From contig JAFAZH010000041.1 in the NCBI GenBank assembly GCA_019239895.1, positions 124,001 to 188,000 of the forward strand: a stretch of 64,000 bases of DNA. Direction: 5' to 3'. Origin of the DNA: Abditibacteriaceae bacterium. Lineage in GTDB: Bacteria > Armatimonadota > Abditibacteriia > Abditibacteriales > Abditibacteriaceae. The position numbers and the translations under genes were made by a program. This document shows, piece after piece, positions 59,375 to 64,000 of this stretch; the first letter of the stretch is position 1, and each line of letters opens with the position of its first letter. The notes under the pieces were generated by a model. The model was not told the origin of the DNA. It ran no database searches and saw nothing but the letters and a program-made list of their open reading frames with translations.

Positions 59375-61267
59375 GTGAGAACAACGAAATCGAAAAAGAC
59401 TTCTTCATATGAGCCGAGCAGACAACGTCAGGCTAAAGTGCGCGAATATCTGGCGCAACTGCCAGGGGGCATCCCGCGCCCCGAATATCCACGCCCGCAG
59501 TTCGTGCGGCGCGAGTGGTTGTGTTTAAACGGCAAATGGGACTTCACTTTTGATGACTATAATCAGGGGCTACAAGGCCGCTGGTGGGACATGGAGTTTC
59601 CTGATTTTATTGTGGTGCCCTTTGCGCCACAGACGGAACTCTCATGCAAGAACGAAAAGGACATATTCGAGATCGCTTGGTATGCGCGTGAATTTGAGGT
59701 TCCAGAGTCCTGGCGCAAAGGTAATCAGAATATCCTGCTGCACTTTGGAGCCGTGGATTATCGCACCACAGTATGGGTAAACGGTGAAGAAGTCGGGCAC
59801 AACCAGGGCGGTCATGTGCCCTTTAACTTTGATATTGCCCCTTATGTGAAGAAGGGCAAGAACCGTGTGGTGCTGCGGGTGGAAGACCCTCAAGACCCTT
59901 ATCAGCCGCGTGGTAAGCAAGCCATTCGCGGCGTGCCCAAAGGCTGCGATTATTACTGCACCACCGGTATCTGGCAAACCGTCTGGATAGAGCCAGTACC
60001 CGCTGTGCGGATTCAAGATTTGTATGTGACTCCCGTAGTTGGCGAGGAGAACACCCCAGACGCCTTTGAAATCCGCGTTTACCTCCATGCTCCGGCCACA
60101 GGGTGGAATCTGGAAGTCGAGGTGCTGGACGGAGAAACGGTGGTCGCTCACGCTCATAAAGATGCGGTCGGAGCGACCGCGCGATTCTGGCTGCCCATTC
60201 CCGATGCCAAGCTATGGTCGCCAGAGAACCCGCATCTTTATGACTTGCGAGTGCGCTTATCTAAAGCCGGAGAAGTCTTAGATGAAGTTTCTTCTTACGC
60301 AGGCTTGCGGAGCGTCAAATTGCGTGATGGGCAGCTTTGCCTTAATGGTGAGCAGGTTTACTTGAAGATGGTCTTAGACCAGGGCTACTGGCCAGAAAGT
60401 TACCTCACTGCACCTACGGATGAGGCGCTGAAAGCCGATGTAGAATGGTGCAAGAAATTTGGCTTTAATGGTGCGCGCAAGCATCAGAAAGTGGAAGACC
60501 CCCGCTGGCTGTATTGGTGTGATAAGTTGGGTCTGGTGGTGTGGGGAGAAATGGCTAATGCGCGAGCGTGGAGTCCCAAGGCCGAGGAATGGTTCATGGC
60601 TGAGTGGGAACGGGCAGTGCGGCGCGATTATAACCACCCCTGCATCATTACCTGGGTGCCGATTAACGAAAGCTGGGGCGTGCCCGGTTTAAGTCAAGAT
60701 CATCCGGGGCAATATGCCTTCTTGGAGCGCATTGTCGCCCTGACGCGGCGACTTGACCCGGATCGCCCGGTGATTGATAACGATGGTTGGGAACATACCG
60801 GCATTTCGGATATTATTGCCATCCACGATTACACTCCCACTGCTGCGAAGTTACTAAAGCGTTACGAGAAGACATTACAAACGGGTGAGTTGCCTATCCG
60901 CTCGTGGGGCAAGTATGGCCCCAACATCTTTGTGCGGGGGGCCAGCTACAGCGGTCAACCTGTAATGCTGACCGAAGTCGGTGGCTTTTTGATGCACCCG
61001 CCCGATTTGCCGAAAGACAAATGGGACCCGCTCTATGAAGCCTATGGCACCTGTCGCACGCCCGAAGACATGCTGGAAAAGTATCGAGACTTGATGCAAG
61101 GCATTGCCGCCCTACCTTTCGTTTCTGGCTTCTGCTACACCCAGTTGACGGACATTGAAGTAGAGATTAACGGCTTATTGACTTATGACCGCCAACCTAA
61201 AGTTGAGCCGGAACAAATTGCAGCGATTCATCAAGAGTGTTTTGATAAGAAGCCAGAAAAGTCATAA
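59375..61267 (+). CDS. Glycoside hydrolase family 2 (beta-galactosidase/glucuronidase type)
   Basis: A 630-residue enzyme from a GTG start with AGGA upstream; no signal peptide, so probably cytoplasmic. Domain order is sugar-binding (about 45-215, REWLCLNGKWDFTFDDYNQG, VDYRTTVWVNGEEVGHNQGG), immunoglobulin-like (215-315), and TIM barrel (315-620). Acid/base E432 in WVPINESWGVPG and nucleophile E534 in VMLTEVGGFLMHP are in place. The exact linkage (galactose, mannose or glucuronate) is not readable. It would hydrolyse imported oligosaccharides. Confidence 0.92.
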   Translation: MRTTKSKKTSSYEPSRQRQAKVREYLAQLPGGIPRPEYPRPQFVRREWLCLNGKWDFTFDDYNQGLQGRWWDMEFPDFIVVPFAPQTELSCKNEKDIFEIAWYAREFEVPESWRKGNQNILLHFGAVDYRTTVWVNGEEVGHNQGGHVPFNFDIAPYVKKGKNRVVLRVEDPQDPYQPRGKQAIRGVPKGCDYYCTTGIWQTVWIEPVPAVRIQDLYVTPVVGEENTPDAFEIRVYLHAPATGWNLEVEVLDGETVVAHAHKDAVGATARFWLPIPDAKLWSPENPHLYDLRVRLSKAGEVLDEVSSYAGLRSVKLRDGQLCLNGEQVYLKMVLDQGYWPESYLTAPTDEALKADVEWCKKFGFNGARKHQKVEDPRWLYWCDKLGLVVWGEMANARAWSPKAEEWFMAEWERAVRRDYNHPCIITWVPINESWGVPGLSQDHPGQYAFLERIVALTRRLDPDRPVIDNDGWEHTGISDIIAIHDYTPTAAKLLKRYEKTLQTGELPIRSWGKYGPNIFVRGASYSGQPVMLTEVGGFLMHPPDLPKDKWDPLYEAYGTCRTPEDMLEKYRDLMQGIAALPFVSGFCYTQLTDIEVEINGLLTYDRQPKVEPEQIAAIHQECFDKKPEKS

Positions 61268-61280
61268 CCTCCACCTGACA

Positions 61281-61325
61281 ACAAAGGCCCACGTCATCTC
61301 ACATGACGTGGGCCTTTGTCTTGTT
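61281..61325. terminator. Bidirectional terminator between GH2 and SMP-30 genes
   Basis: Perfect 17-bp stem ACAAAGGCCCACGTCAT (61281-61297) with its complement at 61303-61319, 5-base loop, T-rich tail CTTGTT. It separates convergent genes. Confidence 0.9.
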
Positions 61326-61330
61326 CAGCT

Positions 61331-62260
61331 TTACTGGCTGCCGACGCCATGCGTGCGCATCTGCATGGCATAAAGCCCTTTGGAGGCAGTGATGAACAGC
61401 GTATGCATATCTTTGCCACCAAAGCAGACGTTGCCCGTCCATGATTCTTCTACGGCAATATACTCAATCTGCTTGCCCGTTTTATCAAAAATGGTCGCGC
61501 CTTTACCCGTCAGGTAAACATTGCCCTCGTTATCAATGGTCATGCCATCGGAACCCATTGAGCAGAAGAGTTTTGCGTTCGTTAGGGTACCGTCGGGCGC
61601 GATGTCATATTGATAGGTTTTGCCATCACCAATGTCAGCGATGTAGAGCGTCTTGCCGTCGGGTGTGCCAATGATGCCGTTGGGCTGTTTCATGTTATCT
61701 ACCACGCGCTGCAACTTCTGGTGGTCGGGCGAGAGATAGTAAACATGCTCGCCCTGTTCCTTCTCGCCGCGTTTCCAGTAATCACGCTTGTAGTAAGGGT
61801 CGGTAAAATAAAGTCCCTCGTTGGTGGGATTAATCCATACATCGTTAGGGCCGTTCAACAGCTTGCCTTCGTAATCTTTGACGATAACCGTTACCTGGCC
61901 AGTGGCATCTATGCGCCATAACTGGTTGTGTTCATCGGCGCACGCCCACAGATTGCCTTGGCTATCGAAGCACAGGCCATTGGAGCGGCCACAGGGCTGT
62001 TTGTAAGTGGATAACTTGCCGTCTATGCTCCACTTGAGAATTTTGTCATTGGGCTGGTCGGTGAAATAGACATTGCCTGCCGCATCACTAGCCGGGCCTT
62101 CGGTGAAGGTAAAACCATCGGCTAACTTTTCTAATTTGGCACCAGGCACGCTGGCTCCCGTTGTTGGCGTGCCATCAGCGGCCTTTAATTCTCCGTCCTG
62201 GGACATTAGCATTAACAAACCTCCGATTAATAAAGACGATATTAAGCCTGTTCGATACAT
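61331..62260 (-). CDS. Secreted SMP-30/gluconolactonase-like beta-propeller
   Basis: A 309-residue protein with signal peptide (SSLLIGGLLMLMSQDGELKA). The six-bladed lactonase propeller has the metal-site residues: Glu in FTEGPASDAAG, Asn in LLNGPNDVW and PNGIIGTPDG, and Asp in MGSDGMTIDN. SMP-30 enzymes hydrolyse sugar lactones; exported members may act on extracytoplasmic aldonolactones. AGGAG lies 5 bases before the ATG. It diverges from the SGNH gene at 62420. Confidence 0.9.
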   Translation of the reverse strand: MYRTGLISSLLIGGLLMLMSQDGELKAADGTPTTGASVPGAKLEKLADGFTFTEGPASDAAGNVYFTDQPNDKILKWSIDGKLSTYKQPCGRSNGLCFDSQGNLWACADEHNQLWRIDATGQVTVIVKDYEGKLLNGPNDVWINPTNEGLYFTDPYYKRDYWKRGEKEQGEHVYYLSPDHQKLQRVVDNMKQPNGIIGTPDGKTLYIADIGDGKTYQYDIAPDGTLTNAKLFCSMGSDGMTIDNEGNVYLTGKGATIFDKTGKQIEYIAVEESWTGNVCFGGKDMHTLFITASKGLYAMQMRTHGVGSQ

Positions 62261-62352
62261 CTCTGCTCCTTTGATTCCTGAACCATGTTACAGCATCACA
62301 GAATGGCGTAAGCGGCGCAACGATTCACTGAGTTGTGACATGTGGGAATTCC

Positions 62353-62381
62353 TTCCGCTATTTATCCCAACTCGCTATAAT
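62353..62381 (+). promoter_or_regulatory. Candidate promoter with perfect -10 upstream of SGNH gene
   Basis: TATAAT at 62376-62381 is a perfect -10, with a weak -35 (TTCCGC) 17 bases upstream. It lies 38 bp before the start at 62420 and just after the divergent SMP-30 start. Confidence 0.5.
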
Positions 62382-62419
62382 ACCCCTATCTCATCATTGA
62401 CAATGAACAGGAGCAATAG

Positions 62420-63070
62420 ATGCGGCTGGAAGCAAAAGATAAGCTGGTTATGATTGGTGATTCGGTCACGGATACGGGACGGGCGCAGCCAGTCGGGGAG
62501 GGGCTTTTCGATGCGCTGGGGCGCGGCTATGTCAGCAATGTAGATGCGCTGCTCGGCACCGTTTATCCAGAGTTGGCTATCCGTGTGGTGAACATGGGCA
62601 CGAGCGGCAACACCGTGCGCGACCTCAAGGCACGTTGGCAGCATGATGTGTTCGACCTCAAACCCGATTGGCTTTCGATTATGATTGGCATTAATGACGT
62701 GTGGCGGCAGTTCGATTCGCCGCGCCAACCGGAGATTCATGTGCCATTAGAGGAATACGAGCAGACCCTGCGCCAGTTAGTGTCACAAACCCTGCCGAAT
62801 CTGAAGGGGCTAATCTTGATGACTCCATTCTATATCGAACCCAACCGCTCGGACACGATGCGGGCGAGGATGGATCAATATGGCGCTGTGGTGCGTCAAC
62901 TGGCGACAGAGCACGAGGCTATTTTCGTGGATACGCAGGCTGCTTTCGATGCCGCCTTGCAGCACTATTACGCGGCAACCCTGGCCTGGGATCGGGTGCA
63001 TCCCACGCAAACGGGGCACATGGTTCTGGCACGCGCCTTCCTCAATGCCATTGGCTTTCAGTGGTCTTAG
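62420..63070 (+). CDS. SGNH/GDSL hydrolase, cytoplasmic
   Basis: A 216-residue compact esterase without signal peptide. All blocks are clear: MIGDSVTDTG (S15), NMGTSGNTV (G60), IMIGINDVW (N92), and WDRVHPTQTGH (D191, H194). AGGAG precedes the ATG. It likely deacetylates small sugars or oligosaccharides inside the cell, complementing the secreted SGNH enzyme at 32281. Confidence 0.93.
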   Translation: MRLEAKDKLVMIGDSVTDTGRAQPVGEGLFDALGRGYVSNVDALLGTVYPELAIRVVNMGTSGNTVRDLKARWQHDVFDLKPDWLSIMIGINDVWRQFDSPRQPEIHVPLEEYEQTLRQLVSQTLPNLKGLILMTPFYIEPNRSDTMRARMDQYGAVVRQLATEHEAIFVDTQAAFDAALQHYYAATLAWDRVHPTQTGHMVLARAFLNAIGFQWS

Positions 63071-63090
63071 AAGCAAATTTTTAATTTGCG

Positions 63091-63228
63091 CCGGGCGATT
63101 AAAATCGCGGCAACAACAGCGCCAAGTCCGCCTGCGCGGACTGCCCAGGGCAGGATACGCACATAGAACCTACAAGAGCCTGCGTAGGCAGGCTTTGCGC
63201 CGTTGTTGCCTGCGGTTCAGCCACCCGG
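63091..63228. repeat. Family A compound inverted repeat (copy A3)
   Basis: CCGGGCGATTAAAATCGCGG at left, then GCAACAACAGCG, GTCCGCCTGCGCGGAC, and on the right AGCCTGCGTAGGCAGGCT, GCGCCGTTGTTGC and CCACCCGG. The hairpins are the same types as in 55374-55511, in partly swapped order, with covarying stems. Confidence 0.85.
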
Positions 63229-63301
63229 CATAGTCTCCCTAAACATTGCGTCCTATGGGTTTGGTAAAATTTGCATTACCTTGTATTCAGGAGTAGTAAA
63301 T

Positions 63302-64000
63302 ATGGCCCCTCAAGAAGATCGTACTCCGTTTGACCAAGCTCTGGATCAGACACCAGCAGCACCTGTTAATAGTCCAACAACTCAAGCCGATGGAACGAGT
63401 TCTGACAACACTTTGCACTTATTACTGACGGCCTTGTGGGATATGCCACGCGCTAATCAGATGGCGCTGTCGGCGGTGGGCGGCGCATTAGCGGTTATTA
63501 TTGTGTCAGGGATCGTTGGTCATTTCGTACCGCATCTGCCAACCAATCAACACTCCATAGCGACTGTGTCTCATGCCAACCAGCTTAAAGAACCGAGTGG
63601 TAATAATGTGGCTGATGGCACTGTCGTTAAAGTGCCTTTCCAGAATCCAAACAATAGTGCCCCGGTTGTGCAGACTGAAGTGGTGCAGCCATCCTCGGTA
63701 GATTACACCGCTCCCAGCGTTAGCAGTGCCCCCATGAGTGATACCAACTCGACACAGCCTTTGACGGAGGAAGACCGCAAGCGCCTGGAAGAGCGGCGGC
63801 GCGAAGACCAAATCGTGGCGGAAAAGCGGTTGCTGGAAAGTAAGAAAAAGGCTATTGAGCGCGAAATCGAAGATAAGCAGCTTGAAGAGCAACGCGCCGC
63901 CGAGGACAAGAAGCGCATGGAAGACCGTGAGGCAGAGGACAAGAAAATCGCCGATGACCGTCAACAGGAAGAGAAGCGGAAGATTGAAGATGAGCAGCGC
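63302..64000 (+). CDS. Membrane-anchored coiled-coil protein (3'-truncated by window edge)
   Basis: The frame runs from ATG at 63302 to the window end (233 codons, no stop). A polar N-terminus of about 55 residues leads to one hydrophobic helix at about 60-78 (ALSAVGGALAVIIVSGIVGH), a Ser/Thr/Asn-rich stretch to about 155, then a highly charged heptad-like region (EEDRKRLEERRREDQIVAEK and onward) predicted as a long coiled coil. This order resembles TolA/TonB-like or colicin-uptake spanning proteins, but no C-terminal domain is visible to confirm. Minus-strand frames here are shadows of the repetitive charged codons. Confidence 0.75.
   Translation, partial: MAPQEDRTPFDQALDQTPAAPVNSPTTQADGTSSDNTLHLLLTALWDMPRANQMALSAVGGALAVIIVSGIVGHFVPHLPTNQHSIATVSHANQLKEPSGNNVADGTVVKVPFQNPNNSAPVVQTEVVQPSSVDYTAPSVSSAPMSDTNSTQPLTEEDRKRLEERRREDQIVAEKRLLESKKKAIEREIEDKQLEEQRAAEDKKRMEDREAEDKKIADDRQQEEKRKIEDEQR

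Noticed and set aside
63506..63964. 152-codon minus-strand frame at the right edge
   Set aside because: It is antisense to the charged coiled-coil frame, whose GAG/AAG/CGC codons leave the opposite strand open.
1..64000. tRNA, rRNA, CRISPR, insertion sequence or integrase
   Set aside because: No T-loop-like GTTCRANYC arms in cloverleaf context, no regular short repeats with spacers, and no transposase or integrase motifs were found by reading.

Overview
The window reads as chromosome of a free-living, diderm, plant-polymer-degrading heterotroph of moderate GC. Cell-division FtsX, an AmtB ammonium channel, OmpR-type two-component systems, a DUF1800/DUF1501 pair, many secreted polysaccharide-active enzymes with Sec or lipoprotein signals, and frequent TTG/GTG starts fit Armatimonadota best (a Chthonomonas- or Abditibacterium-like lineage). 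Planctomycetes- or Acidobacteria-like bacteria cannot be excluded from sequence alone. No rRNA, tRNA, CRISPR array, transposase or phage gene was recognised.

Layout. 1-3.1 kb: the 3' end of ftsX, amtB and a small zinc-ribbon protein. 3.1-11.2 kb (minus strand): a sugar-import operon combining a complete ribose-type (CUT2) ABC system, an orphan MalG-type permease and a 1083-residue secreted glycosidase-like protein. 11.3-15.1 kb: DUF1501, DUF1800 and a four-helix membrane protein. 15.2-18.7 kb: a secreted two-module beta-sandwich protein divergent from a response regulator/histidine kinase pair; a paralogous pair lies at 27.4-29.7 kb, divergent from a glycine-zipper protein. 18.9-20.1 kb: a mannonate-dehydratase-like enolase. 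20.3-22.9 kb: a 21-bp tandem repeat, then an AT-richer patch with an Mrr-type nuclease and a nucleotidyltransferase module. 23.0-26.4 kb: aldo/keto reductase, a yellow/MRJP-like protein and VapBC. 30.6-36.8 kb: pectate-lyase-like beta-helix protein, SGNH esterase and GH78 rhamnosidase. 37.0-44.5 kb: a run of small-molecule sugar enzymes (HPS-like aldolase/decarboxylase, metallophosphatase, SDR, TIM-barrel isomerase, Gfo/Idh/MocA oxidoreductase) with the second copy of the beta-sandwich protein. 45.1-63.1 kb: sirtuin, GH8, a clan GH-A-like enzyme with CARDB, a secreted metalloprotease, mutarotase, GH51, GH2, SMP-30 and a second SGNH hydrolase. The right edge cuts a membrane-anchored coiled-coil protein.

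How it works together (inference): secreted GH78, GH51, GH8, beta-helix and esterase enzymes would strip pectin/arabinan/glucan side chains; mutarotase and ABC importers bring sugars in; the cytoplasmic GH2 finishes oligosaccharides; SDR, enolase-type dehydratase and aldo/keto reductase process monosaccharides and sugar acids.

The most unusual feature is the intergenic DNA. At least seven unrelated families of long inverted repeats (up to 41 bp perfect arms, some nested one inside another, some with covarying arms) fill the gaps, and many end within 0-6 bp of a stop or start codon.
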